Positions 36,287 through 46,557 of a stretch of 64,000 bases of DNA are shown piece after piece (position 1 is the stretch's first letter; every line of letters begins with the position of its first letter). Origin of the DNA: Desulfatiglans sp. (GTDB taxonomy: Bacteria > Desulfobacterota > DSM-4660 > Desulfatiglandales > HGW-15); the NCBI GenBank assembly GCA_012513605.1, contig JAAZBV010000153.1, positions 62,001 to 126,000 on the forward strand. Reading direction: 5' to 3'. Below the pieces are notes generated by a model, which was given only the letters and a program-made list of their open reading frames with translations, ran no database searches and had not been told where the DNA came from. The position numbers and the translations under genes were made by a program.

Positions 36287-37726
36287 TTATTCACTGTATT
36301 TTTTAACCCTGTGGCGCAGGGTGTTTCTGCTGATTCCAAGCATCTCGGCAGCCTTTACCTGATTATTTCCGGCATTCTCAAGCACCTTCATAATAATAGT
36401 CTCTTCAACCGTTTCAATAATGTTGGCATGAATGCCTTCACTGAAAAGCTGCATCACTTCAGGCATTATATTTTCTATCTTTTCCCTCAGGCTCTTAATG
36501 ATCTGATTACGGTTTGTGGCGTGTGCATCATACTCCTTCTGCCTGTCCAGAAATTCTATATGTTCCTCTGTAATAATATCACCTGCGCACATAATTACCG
36601 CTCTGTTCAGACAGTTTTCCAGCTCCCTGATATTACCGGGCCATGAATAGGACTTAAGGCGGTTCATAACCCTTTCTGATACATACCTTATGGCCTTTTT
36701 ATGCTCAGACCCAAAACGGTTTATAAAATATTCAACTAGCTCAGGTATATCTTCAGTCCTCCTCCTCAGGGGCGGCAGATCAATGGAAATGACCTTTAAC
36801 CTCCAATAGAAATCTTCTCTGAAGCTCCCCTCCTGTACTGCCAGGGAAAGGTCTCTGTTAGTTGCGGTGATAATGCGTACATCCACCTTGATTGTCTTTA
36901 CACCACCCAGCCTTTCAAACTCACCCTCCTGGAGCACCCTTAAAAGTTTTGCCTGAAGGGGTATGGAAAGCTCACCAATCTCATCCAGAAAACAGGTTCC
37001 TCCGTTTGCCCTTTCAATTTTACCGATCTTTGTGTTGCGGGCGCCTGTAAATGCACCTGGTTCATATCCGAAAAGTTCGCTTTCAAAAAGCTGTTCTGGT
37101 ATCGCGGCGCAGTTAATGGCAATAAAGGGTTTATCGCTCCGGTTGCTGTGATGAAATATGGCCTTGGCAGCAAGTTCCTTTCCTGTCCCGCTTTCACCTG
37201 TTAGAAGCACAGTCACATTCTTTTCCGCTATCTGGCCGATTGTCTTATAGACCTCCTGCATGGACTTGCTCCTCCCTATCATCTTAAGGCTCTTTTCCGA
37301 TGGTTCTGAAGCGGGGGTGGCCGTAATATCAGGCAGAATAACCCTCTCTTTCATTCTCCTGTTCAGCTCAAGCGCCTCACTGACAATGCGGCTCAACTCC
37401 TTGCGTTCAAATGGCTTGCTTAAATAATCATATGCCCCGCGCTTCATGGCTGTAATGGCAGTATCCGTATTGCCATAGGCTGTCATGATGATAACAGGTG
37501 TTTTTATCTGCGCATTTTTGATCTCCTGTAATGTGTCAAGTCCATTAAGACCGGGCATCTTGTAGTCCAGTAAAATGAGATCAAAGTTATGATCCATGAT
37601 TTTATTGATGGCCTCCTGGCCGGAGAGGCATGTGGTTACCTCATAACCTTTTCTGTTAAAGAACCTGGTAAGGAAGTGGTTTAACCCTTCGTCATCATCA
37701 ATCAGTAATATTTTTTCAGTTTCCAT
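36287..37726 (-). CDS. sigma-54-dependent response regulator (NtrC/AtoC type)
   Basis: 479 residues. The receiver domain has phosphoacceptor D54 (LLDYKMP). The AAA+ domain has Walker A GESGTGKE (about 177-184), the sigma-54 contact loop GAFTGA (about 222-227) and DEIGEL. The C-terminal Fis-type helix-turn-helix has AAEMLGISRNTLRHRVKK. It activates sigma-54 promoters in response to the partner kinase encoded immediately upstream (one base between stop and start). Targets are unknown; the SGNH lipoprotein may be regulated or simply co-transcribed. Confidence 0.95.
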   Translation of the reverse strand: METEKILLIDDDEGLNHFLTRFFNRKGYEVTTCLSGQEAINKIMDHNFDLILLDYKMPGLNGLDTLQEIKNAQIKTPVIIMTAYGNTDTAITAMKRGAYDYLSKPFERKELSRIVSEALELNRRMKERVILPDITATPASEPSEKSLKMIGRSKSMQEVYKTIGQIAEKNVTVLLTGESGTGKELAAKAIFHHSNRSDKPFIAINCAAIPEQLFESELFGYEPGAFTGARNTKIGKIERANGGTCFLDEIGELSIPLQAKLLRVLQEGEFERLGGVKTIKVDVRIITATNRDLSLAVQEGSFREDFYWRLKVISIDLPPLRRRTEDIPELVEYFINRFGSEHKKAIRYVSERVMNRLKSYSWPGNIRELENCLNRAVIMCAGDIITEEHIEFLDRQKEYDAHATNRNQIIKSLREKIENIMPEVMQLFSEGIHANIIETVEETIIMKVLENAGNNQVKAAEMLGISRNTLRHRVKKYSE

Positions 37727-37727
37727 T

Positions 37728-39569
37728 TTACCCTTCAGATATTACAGGAAGAAATATAGAAAAGCAGGCCCCGCCTTCCGGTCTGTTAGCCGCTGTTATC
37801 TCTCCGTTGTGTCGTTTTACTGTATTAAAAACAGTGGGAAGCCCAAGGCCGGTACCTGCTGCTTTGGTAGTAAAAAAGGGATCAAAGATATAATTCAGGT
37901 TTTCCGGTGAAATGCCAGGGCCTGTATCTTCCACATCTATACGCACTGCAGGGACCATCTTATTCTCATCCTCTGTGGGCGCATAGCTGGTAACACTGGC
38001 CCGGATATTTATACGGCCCTTCTCAGGCATTACCTCAAGTGCATTAATAAAAAGATTGATCAGCGCCTCTTCAAGGAGCTTTATATCTCCCCTGATCTCC
38101 GGGAGGTTCGGGGTAATTATGGTTTCTATAGTGCATTCCAGCTTGTTTGCCATAGGACGTACAAGTGAAACGACATCTCCGATCAGGTACCCTGGGGAAA
38201 TCTTTGAAAACTCCATCTCCTTTGGTTTGGTATAATCAAGCAGGCGGTTAATCGCTGTTTCGATCCGAGATATCTGTCCCATTGCTATGCCAAAATCCTC
38301 TATAAACTCGGGTGATATCTCTATTTCCCCCTGTATTGATTCAAGAAACAGCTTTAATGAAGTCAGGGGTGTGCGTATTTCATGGGCAACAGCAGCACCA
38401 AGGCGTCCAAGGGCAGCAAATTTTTCAGATCGCTCGGCGATTAATTTTAGATGTTTAAGAGTCTCACCGGTTTCTTCAAGTTCAGCAGACTTGAGGTTGA
38501 TTTTCTCAACAAGTGTATCCTGCCGTTGTTTGATTTTCATGGCCATATCATTGAATGAGCGGTACAGCACTCCTATTTCATCTCTCCGCATGGTATCAAG
38601 CCCTTCAGGTAAATATTCAGACTGGGCAAGAATCTTTGCCGATCTGCTAAGCCCCTGTATCGGGCGGATAAAATGATATGAAATTACCCAGGTAAGCACA
38701 AATGCGCTGCCTATCGCCGTCAGCATCATGAGACCGATTAAACGTTTCATGCTGTCAGCGCTCCTGAATGCCTCAGCCTTGTCCTGCTCAACAACAATAT
38801 ACCAGTCTGTGCCCTCTACCTTATGGGAAGTGCCAAGCACCTCAATATTCCGGTAATCACGATATATGTTTTTACGTTCACCCGGCCCAAAGGCGTTTGT
38901 GAAGCTTCCTGAATGGGATATGTTCTCGGACAAAATACGCGATGGCTCCTTATGGGCAAGAAATGTCCCGTTTCTGTCAACAAGATAGCACTCCCCTGTT
39001 TCACCCAGTGAAACATGAAGTATGATACTTATGATATTATGGGTGCCGACCGTGCCAAGTACGCTCCCGATCTTTTGCCCATTTTCATAAACAGGCGCTG
39101 TTAACTGAAATGTTGATTCCTTTTCTTTTGGCAGGTATTTAACCGGGGGAGTGGCAGGAGACTCCTGATGGACACCGTCAACAATACGTATCTCCTGGCC
39201 TTGAGGGTAATCTCCTGTACTGAATACAAGTTCATTTTTGTCTGAAAATATGGATATATTGTTATATACCCTGTACTGCTCCCGAACCAGTTCAAGATAA
39301 GGGGCAATCAGACCGGGCTCCATGGATTTCACAATTGATGTGCCTGCAACAACCTGCATATCCTGCTTTCGTTCCTGAAGCCACCGCTCAAGGATCACCG
39401 CCTTGTCAGCGGCAATGTTTTCAATCTGGCGCGATACCAGATTATTTATGACAGATTCGGTGGTTTTAATTGAGAAAATACCGAAAACAACAGGGGGAAC
39501 AAGCGCAAGCACAAGAAATAAAAAGATCAGCTTGTTTTTCAGATTAAAGATTTTTTTATATAAATGCAA
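37728..39569 (-). CDS. Cache-HAMP sensor histidine kinase
   Basis: 613 residues. An N-terminal membrane segment (about 14-36), an extracytoplasmic dCache-like sensor (about 40-275), a second membrane segment (about 280-305), HAMP, a coiled coil, HisKA with H396 in VAHEIRTPLTSLK, and HATPase with DTGPGIS and TGLGL. All kinase boxes are present. It pairs with the sigma-54 regulator downstream in the same operon. Cache domains usually bind small organic ligands; the ligand is unknown. Confidence 0.95.
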   Translation of the reverse strand: MHLYKKIFNLKNKLIFLFLVLALVPPVVFGIFSIKTTESVINNLVSRQIENIAADKAVILERWLQERKQDMQVVAGTSIVKSMEPGLIAPYLELVREQYRVYNNISIFSDKNELVFSTGDYPQGQEIRIVDGVHQESPATPPVKYLPKEKESTFQLTAPVYENGQKIGSVLGTVGTHNIISIILHVSLGETGECYLVDRNGTFLAHKEPSRILSENISHSGSFTNAFGPGERKNIYRDYRNIEVLGTSHKVEGTDWYIVVEQDKAEAFRSADSMKRLIGLMMLTAIGSAFVLTWVISYHFIRPIQGLSRSAKILAQSEYLPEGLDTMRRDEIGVLYRSFNDMAMKIKQRQDTLVEKINLKSAELEETGETLKHLKLIAERSEKFAALGRLGAAVAHEIRTPLTSLKLFLESIQGEIEISPEFIEDFGIAMGQISRIETAINRLLDYTKPKEMEFSKISPGYLIGDVVSLVRPMANKLECTIETIITPNLPEIRGDIKLLEEALINLFINALEVMPEKGRINIRASVTSYAPTEDENKMVPAVRIDVEDTGPGISPENLNYIFDPFFTTKAAGTGLGLPTVFNTVKRHNGEITAANRPEGGACFSIFLPVISEG

Positions 39570-39612
39570 CTTTAAAGTCCCTCTGGTTAACCATGTACCA
39601 AGTTATTTATAT

Positions 39613-42192
39613 CTATTGCCAGTATAAAACAAGCTCCTGACTGACAACATTTGACCTGATGACAAGGTTATTATCCTTTAAGTCGTAGACTTTTACAATA
39701 TGTGAAAGAGCCCCATCCCCGGGGCGGAAATGTGACAGCAGGTTAGTGAGCCCTGAAACCATTTCCGGCCTGAAAATGACATCATCTTTTTCAGGGTAAA
39801 CGGCCCCGTAAAAAATACTGGTTTCAGTAAGATCATGGAAAAAGTGCGTCCCGAATGAGAGATCCGGTATCATACTGCCTGCCGGATAACTGATTTCCAT
39901 AAGGGCTGTAATATGGTTAATCTCTGAAAATTTCACAGGCACCCCCATTGCTGGTGTCTGGGTGCCCCATCTCCCCGGCCCCACAAGGAGGGCAGGATTT
40001 TTTCGTGGATCGATTATCTCCCTGTTAAGTTTTCCGATCAGTCTTGCCACGCTGTACTTTTGGGCAGGTGTTGATGCTGCATAGTTTTGAGGTTCCACCC
40101 AGATGAGCATGGTTACAGGCAAAACCACGTTGCCTCCCATAAAATTTCCCTCCATCCGGATAAAAACCTTTTCCGGGTCAACTTTTTCCGTAAGGGGGAT
40201 ATTCACTGTGTTGTATATGGTCTGAAATGGGCGGCACTGAAGCAGGTTGACCTGCATGCCATGGCTGAAATCATGGTTTACTGTGAACTCTATCTCTACA
40301 GGCACAGTATATGCCTGTTCAATGCTCTTCATCATCCTGCTCATGGTATCTACTAAAGGTGTCTCTGTAAGAAGTGAGTCAAAGGTTAATACCCATCGGC
40401 TTTCTGGAAAAGACTTGCCATAGTTATCTGTACCAGGGTCGTTTACAGCTATTGATTTTATATCTATATCAGGGGCCTTTTTAATAAGTTCGGGTAATAA
40501 AACGGTTTTAAATGTATTCTCTTTGAGATCCAGATAATCCACATAATGCTGGGAAAATTTTATTAAATCCTGCATGCCTGCCAGAGGTTTTGTCAGGGGA
40601 TCATCCATTGCGATGATCCGCGGATAGTCGGTCTCAACCCTGTTTACCGCACGGGTGCCCAGGCCCATCACAAGTCGCAGCATCCCTGCCTCAGGGTTCA
40701 TATCTTTTTTCCATACATAGGGGTTTCGTGAGAGGCCAACACCTGCTAGCTCCGGGAAAAAACAGTCATTATGCCCTGCCCCTGAAACCCTTTGGACTAT
40801 TATGGCCATATGTTCATCTGTTTTATCTAGCCCTCGCTGCATCCTGTAGTAAAGGGCCTCTTCACTCATTGTACATGCGTAGATCCGTTTGATTGCATCT
40901 TCAAATATTTCATAACGTTTTTCCGGTGAGGTATGGTTTACACAGAAATAACTTTCATATCTCCCGGCAAAGGCGCTGCCGAATGCATCCTCAAGAAGGC
41001 TGCTCGAACGCACTATTATCGGTGATTGCCCGAAATATTCAAGCATAAGCTCAAAACGCTCGCGTATATGGTCAGGGAATGTTCCAGAGAGTATCTTTTC
41101 CCTCAGTTCCCCCGCCTTTTCAAAATACCCTTCGGGCGTTTTATGTGCCATGAAGAGCTTCCACCACACGTTCCTCACAATAAAGGAATAGAATACATCC
41201 GAGCCAATATAAAAGGAGTCATGGGGCTCAAGCATGTTTCCCCAGTCAAAATCTTCATCTTTCATCAGTATCTTTCTGGAAAGCAGCATGCCGAGGGCCT
41301 TGCCACCTATAAATCCTGTGCCTATATGCCTTTCCTTGATAAAAAGCAGGTCTTCAAGTGTAAAATATTTTCTAATAAGGGCGATCATCCTCTTGTTTCT
41401 GCTCAGGATCAGTCGGCTCAGATATTCTACCCTGTCCTCCTTTTCAAGTGGATCAGCGTCTGAGCGAATAAGCTCACCAGCCTCAACAAAGAGATGATCA
41501 AAATAGTCCAGTGAACGCCTTGCATTTACAGAATTTTCTATCATCAGGTGAGAAAAGAGTCTTGCAGCTTCAACACTGTTTATAACAGGAACAAGTTCAG
41601 ACCGCTCCTTTATGTGAGGGAAAAACATTGTAGATGAATAACGACCCTGCACCTTTATTGGGTGTATACATAACTTGCGGTCAAAGCTGTAGAGGTCGAT
41701 CAGTATCTGGGTTGTCTCCCTGATACCGGCAACCGCCTTGAATGAATGATTATTTCTCAGTATGGCAAAATAGGCAATGGTATTAAGTTCAAACAGATAG
41801 GGGCATGTAACAAAAAAGAAGTTGACGATCATCATGTCAGAGGCCCATTCAAAGAGCAGATCAGAAAGGGAATCAAAGACATAACAGGTATCACGCCCCT
41901 CAGATGTAACGATATTGTGTATCGATGAGGTAAATGATTCAAATCCGCCGGAGATGTCCAGCGTATAGACCTTTATATTTTTTCTCGGTGCAAGAAGAGG
42001 CAGATGCCTTGCAAAGCGGATATAGACGACCTTTTCACCTGTTAAAATGGAATTATTCACAAAATATGAGACCATTTTGCGGTATGCATCTATATCATCC
42101 ACCTGCCATACCACATTATCGCCCCTGTGCAGGTAATCTATGATATTGTCAAGACTTTCCCATCCTGTACTTACGTGCGAGTGATGTGACAT
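39613..42192 (-). CDS. KaiC-like / PEP-synthase-N-like fusion protein
   Basis: 859 residues. The N-terminal about 220 residues resemble a KaiC/RecA module (HVSTGWESLDNIIDYLHRGD), but the Walker A position reads VDDIDAYR instead of GPPGTGKT, so nucleotide binding there is probably lost. From about 290 on the protein resembles the PEP synthase/PPDK ATP-grasp domain (FIGGKALGM; VRSSSLLEDAFGSAFAGRYES; VMGLGTRAVNRVETDYPR). There is no phosphohistidine swivel domain (GGxxSH) or PEP-binding barrel, so it is not a PEP synthase. It is followed by the sensor kinase gene after 43 bases on the same strand. Function unknown; a nucleotide-using phosphotransferase or signalling protein is possible. Confidence 0.75.
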   Translation of the reverse strand: MSHHSHVSTGWESLDNIIDYLHRGDNVVWQVDDIDAYRKMVSYFVNNSILTGEKVVYIRFARHLPLLAPRKNIKVYTLDISGGFESFTSSIHNIVTSEGRDTCYVFDSLSDLLFEWASDMMIVNFFFVTCPYLFELNTIAYFAILRNNHSFKAVAGIRETTQILIDLYSFDRKLCIHPIKVQGRYSSTMFFPHIKERSELVPVINSVEAARLFSHLMIENSVNARRSLDYFDHLFVEAGELIRSDADPLEKEDRVEYLSRLILSRNKRMIALIRKYFTLEDLLFIKERHIGTGFIGGKALGMLLSRKILMKDEDFDWGNMLEPHDSFYIGSDVFYSFIVRNVWWKLFMAHKTPEGYFEKAGELREKILSGTFPDHIRERFELMLEYFGQSPIIVRSSSLLEDAFGSAFAGRYESYFCVNHTSPEKRYEIFEDAIKRIYACTMSEEALYYRMQRGLDKTDEHMAIIVQRVSGAGHNDCFFPELAGVGLSRNPYVWKKDMNPEAGMLRLVMGLGTRAVNRVETDYPRIIAMDDPLTKPLAGMQDLIKFSQHYVDYLDLKENTFKTVLLPELIKKAPDIDIKSIAVNDPGTDNYGKSFPESRWVLTFDSLLTETPLVDTMSRMMKSIEQAYTVPVEIEFTVNHDFSHGMQVNLLQCRPFQTIYNTVNIPLTEKVDPEKVFIRMEGNFMGGNVVLPVTMLIWVEPQNYAASTPAQKYSVARLIGKLNREIIDPRKNPALLVGPGRWGTQTPAMGVPVKFSEINHITALMEISYPAGSMIPDLSFGTHFFHDLTETSIFYGAVYPEKDDVIFRPEMVSGLTNLLSHFRPGDGALSHIVKVYDLKDNNLVIRSNVVSQELVLYWQ

Positions 42193-42226
42193 TTCTTCCT
42201 GTTTAGCCCCGCCTCTAATAATACAA

Positions 42227-42265
42227 TGGATGATTTTACAGGCGCTTGACCCGTAAGATCATCCA
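42227..42265 (-). terminator. hairpin between gdhA and the KaiC/PEP-synthase-like gene
   Basis: TGGATGATTTTAC (42227-42239) pairs with GTAAGATCATCCA (42253-42265), a 13-bp stem with one G-T pair. It lies 26 bases after the gdhA stop on the minus strand. It is a likely terminator or attenuator of the gdhA transcript. Confidence 0.6.
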
Positions 42266-42290
42266 TCTTAAGTTTTGAACAGGATCAGGT

Positions 42291-44206
<1,916 letters not shown>

Positions 44207-44693
44207 GATTCACCTCCTTATAATGAGTATTAAAAAACTCTCCCGGGCAGCATAAAGAAAAACCGGGAGTATCATATCTGTAACAAACATAAGGCAAAGA
44301 ACATGCCAGCAATAATATTCTTTGAAATATTATTTAATAAATTGATATTACTTGAAAATTCAAAAGAGATGTCTTAACTGGCTTAATAAGCGGTGACGAA
44401 AAATCACCAGGCAGTTTTTTATTTTTATGTAGCTTTTAATTATAAAAACCATGAAATCCCTTGCCGGTAAAGAAAATTTTTATCCTGTGCAATCTTTGAA
44501 CAGGGGTGGTGAAAACTGAACATTGAAAGAGGTAATCAGCCGATCACAGTTAGCAGATATCTTAATGTAATGATACCCTGGGCACCGCCTGTATCCAAAA
44601 CCCATTAAAGAAATTTTTATTGGTGGACATCTGTATTATACTGCTTAAATTATACGATAATTTATCTCAAACAAAAAACAAGGAGGGGTTAAA
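44207..44693. other. divergent intergenic region with a CTCCCGG hairpin
   Basis: 487 AT-rich bases between the gdhA operon and the + strand small gene. A 7-bp stem CTCCCGG/CCGGGAG with a 16-base loop (44240-44269) lies 34 bases ahead of the gdhA-operon start and could be regulatory or the end of a leader. No riboswitch class was recognised and no further frame stands out. Confidence 0.45.
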
Positions 44694-44903
44694 ATGTCCA
44701 AAATGAGGATAGAGACAAAACCGACATTAGAGGCATATATCGGCAAAGAAGGTAATATCTGTCTGAAACAGGAAGATTTTGATGGTAAGGAAAAGACAAT
44801 TGTTATTCCCCGCGAATATGCCGGAAAGATCATCAGCTGGCTCCAGATATTGTCTGATGAGAAACGGGAACCTTCTCGTGAGGATTTTGCAGCAGAGGAT
44901 TGA
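44694..44903 (+). CDS. small protein of unknown function, 69 residues
   Basis: Preceded by a near-perfect AAGGAGG 7 bases before the ATG, so it is likely well translated. The sequence is charged and soluble (RIETKPTLEAYIGKEGN, KTIVIPREYAGKIISWLQIL) and ends in an acidic tail. A conserved-looking strand-turn-helix; no family recalled. It is followed by a strong hairpin. Confidence 0.7.
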   Translation: MSKMRIETKPTLEAYIGKEGNICLKQEDFDGKEKTIVIPREYAGKIISWLQILSDEKREPSREDFAAED

Positions 44904-44933
44904 TAAACCATTCAAACATATAGTTATCATGCA

Positions 44934-44980
44934 AAAGGGATTTCAGAAACAACCGGACTTTTATGCCCTGAAATCCCTTT
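44934..44980. terminator. 13-bp stem terminator between convergent small gene and GAF gene
   Basis: AAAGGGATTTCAG (44934-44946) pairs exactly with CTGAAATCCCTTT (44968-44980). It lies 31 bases after the small gene's stop and 13 before the GAF gene's stop on the opposite strand, so it probably ends both transcripts. Confidence 0.7.
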
Positions 44981-44992
44981 ACTTTAATCCCC

Positions 44993-45625
44993 TTACATAC
45001 CCGATGGCGGGGCACTATGACCAGAGAAGACACCCGGCGGGGTATTCTGATAGAATGTGCGTACCCTGGGCCTGAATATCCTCGTGTCGCGCATTGTCTT
45101 AAGTATCTCGATACTGTCCCTGTATCCCTGATTAACGCGGCACATCTCTAGGGCCATGCCTGCTATCAGGGCCACAGCCTGCACAAAATTCATATCATCC
45201 ATAATAAACTCCCAAGGCTCTGAGGTGTAAACCCTCATGCATCCTATTGTCTTCTCACCAATTAGGATCGGAACAGAAAGGATGGAAGCTATGCCCTCCT
45301 TTTTTGCTGCCTCCGGGTATTGAATACGCGGATCATCAGTAACATCATATACTGCCTCGGGTTTTCCCTGTTCAAGAGATGATGCAATGGAAAGAAGAGA
45401 GCTTACAGGACCCTTATCAAGGTATTCCTGGCTTAGTCCATAGCTGCCGGCCAGTTTCAATTCATGGCTCATCGGGCTGTATAAAAACAGGGCGCAGCCT
45501 TTGACACCAAGGGCATTGGTTACTGCTTCAACTGTATTCATAACAATCTCCTTCGGGTCTCGGAGTCTCGGTATGGCCTTTGTTATACGGATAAGTGTTT
45601 CATAATTGATTTTTGGCTTTTCCAT
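44993..45625 (-). CDS. GAF-domain protein
   Basis: 210 residues. A single GAF domain spans about 15-165 (ALGVKGCALFLYSP, GIASILSVPILIGEKTIGCMRVYT). The remaining C-terminal tail is proline-rich (TPPGVFSGHSAPPSG). There is no output domain. GAF domains bind small ligands or cofactors, so this is probably a stand-alone sensor acting on a partner. The ribosome site AAGGAGAG lies ahead of the ATG. Nothing in the context tells its partner. Confidence 0.85.
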   Translation of the reverse strand: MEKPKINYETLIRITKAIPRLRDPKEIVMNTVEAVTNALGVKGCALFLYSPMSHELKLAGSYGLSQEYLDKGPVSSLLSIASSLEQGKPEAVYDVTDDPRIQYPEAAKKEGIASILSVPILIGEKTIGCMRVYTSEPWEFIMDDMNFVQAVALIAGMALEMCRVNQGYRDSIEILKTMRDTRIFRPRVRTFYQNTPPGVFSGHSAPPSGM

Positions 45626-45919
45626 TTTGCTCTCCTTTTTAAATTGTTTAAAATTTTAATGCCCGCATAAATACTGAGAGCGCGGGTTATTTGAATATAC
45701 CTGTCTGGTGAAAAACTTTTAGTGCCTGCTGACTTGCTGCATGCACCGGAAAAAACCTGTTCATACAACTGTTGTTTATCCTGGCTATAAGAGAATGTAT
45801 TAGGTAATTGAGAGGCTGAGTTCAGTTAAGTGTGCCGCGAATATGAAAATCAACCCTGATATTAACTGGAAATATTTAAATCTCAGATGACAATATTAGA
45901 CCAGAATACCATACTGGTG

Positions 45920-46132
45920 TCAATAAATGGTTTTAACAAATTTCTTCCTGTTGCAGGCTAATGCCATGTTCGCATATTCCTCAGAATACATCAGCTTCCT
46001 GGGCCGTTTTGTTTTTGTGTATTTTGACCGGCCCTGATTATGTTTTTCTAACCTTTCTTCAAGGTTCCGGGTAGAGCCGACATAATAGCTTGTATCAAGT
46101 TCGGATTGGAGTATGTAAACATAGTAGGGCAT
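45920..46132 (-). CDS. GIY-YIG nuclease-like protein, short
   Basis: 70 residues. It has YYVYILQS (GIY part) and SYYVGST (YIG part) at the N-terminus, then RKLMYSEEYANM and NRKKFVKTI aligning to the family's KREKEIK helix. Stand-alone members are about 80-95 residues, so the end seems slightly short. This group is homologous to UvrC and GIY-YIG homing enzymes but its role is poorly known. A terminator of the upstream tRNA transcript precedes it. Confidence 0.75.
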   Translation of the reverse strand: MPYYVYILQSELDTSYYVGSTRNLEERLEKHNQGRSKYTKTKRPRKLMYSEEYANMALACNRKKFVKTIY

Positions 46133-46160
46133 ATCTTTTAAATACTATTAATTGAAGTTT

Positions 46161-46197
46161 AAAAGAAAAAAGCCTGTTTCATTTGAAACAGGCTTTT
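46161..46197 (-). terminator. intrinsic terminator after tRNA-Asp
   Basis: AAAAGCCTGTTTCA and TGAAACAGGCTTTT form a near-perfect 14-bp stem (46168-46197). Read on the minus strand it ends in a T-rich tract (TTTTTTCTTTT). It is placed 9 bases past the tRNA-Asp CCA end and should terminate the tRNA transcript. Confidence 0.88.
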
Positions 46198-46205
46198 CTA
46201 TATGG

Positions 46206-46282
<77 letters not shown>

Positions 46283-46351
46283 GCAATACTCTAATTTTTA
46301 AGATGATTTGATACCTTTTTTATAAGGCTTTTTCAAGCTTTTTTTAAAAGG

Positions 46352-46427
46352 TGGTGGGCGGAACAGGGATCGAACCTGCGACATTCGGCTTGTAAGGCCG
46401 ACGCTCTCCCAGCTGAGCTATCCGCCC
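46352..46427 (-). tRNA. tRNA-Val (anticodon TAC)
   Basis: 76 bases with encoded CCA. Acceptor GGGCGGA/TCCGCCC, D-arm TAGCTCAGCTGGGAGA, anticodon loop CTTACAA with TAC, and T-arm CGCAGGTTCGATCCCTG are all standard. It precedes tRNA-Asp by 69 bases and follows lon by 130 bases on the same strand. Confidence 0.97.
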
Positions 46428-46557
46428 ACTTTTATTTTCTCTACCTTAATAAGGTTTCTTCTATTTTTAAAGAACTATCAACTGCTACCATATCCAGGCT
46501 ACCTTACCCGGCACGGAAAGTGGCTTTTCTCTCATATGGCTGCATTATTGTCAAGTA

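Noticed and set aside
39613-42192. Annotation as phosphoenolpyruvate synthase (ppsA)
   Set aside because: The phosphohistidine and PEP-binding domains are missing and a KaiC-like module is added.
44207-44693. Riboswitch (glycine type) or other leader RNA ahead of the gdhA operon
   Set aside because: No conserved core of a known class could be traced by eye; only a simple 7-bp hairpin is seen.
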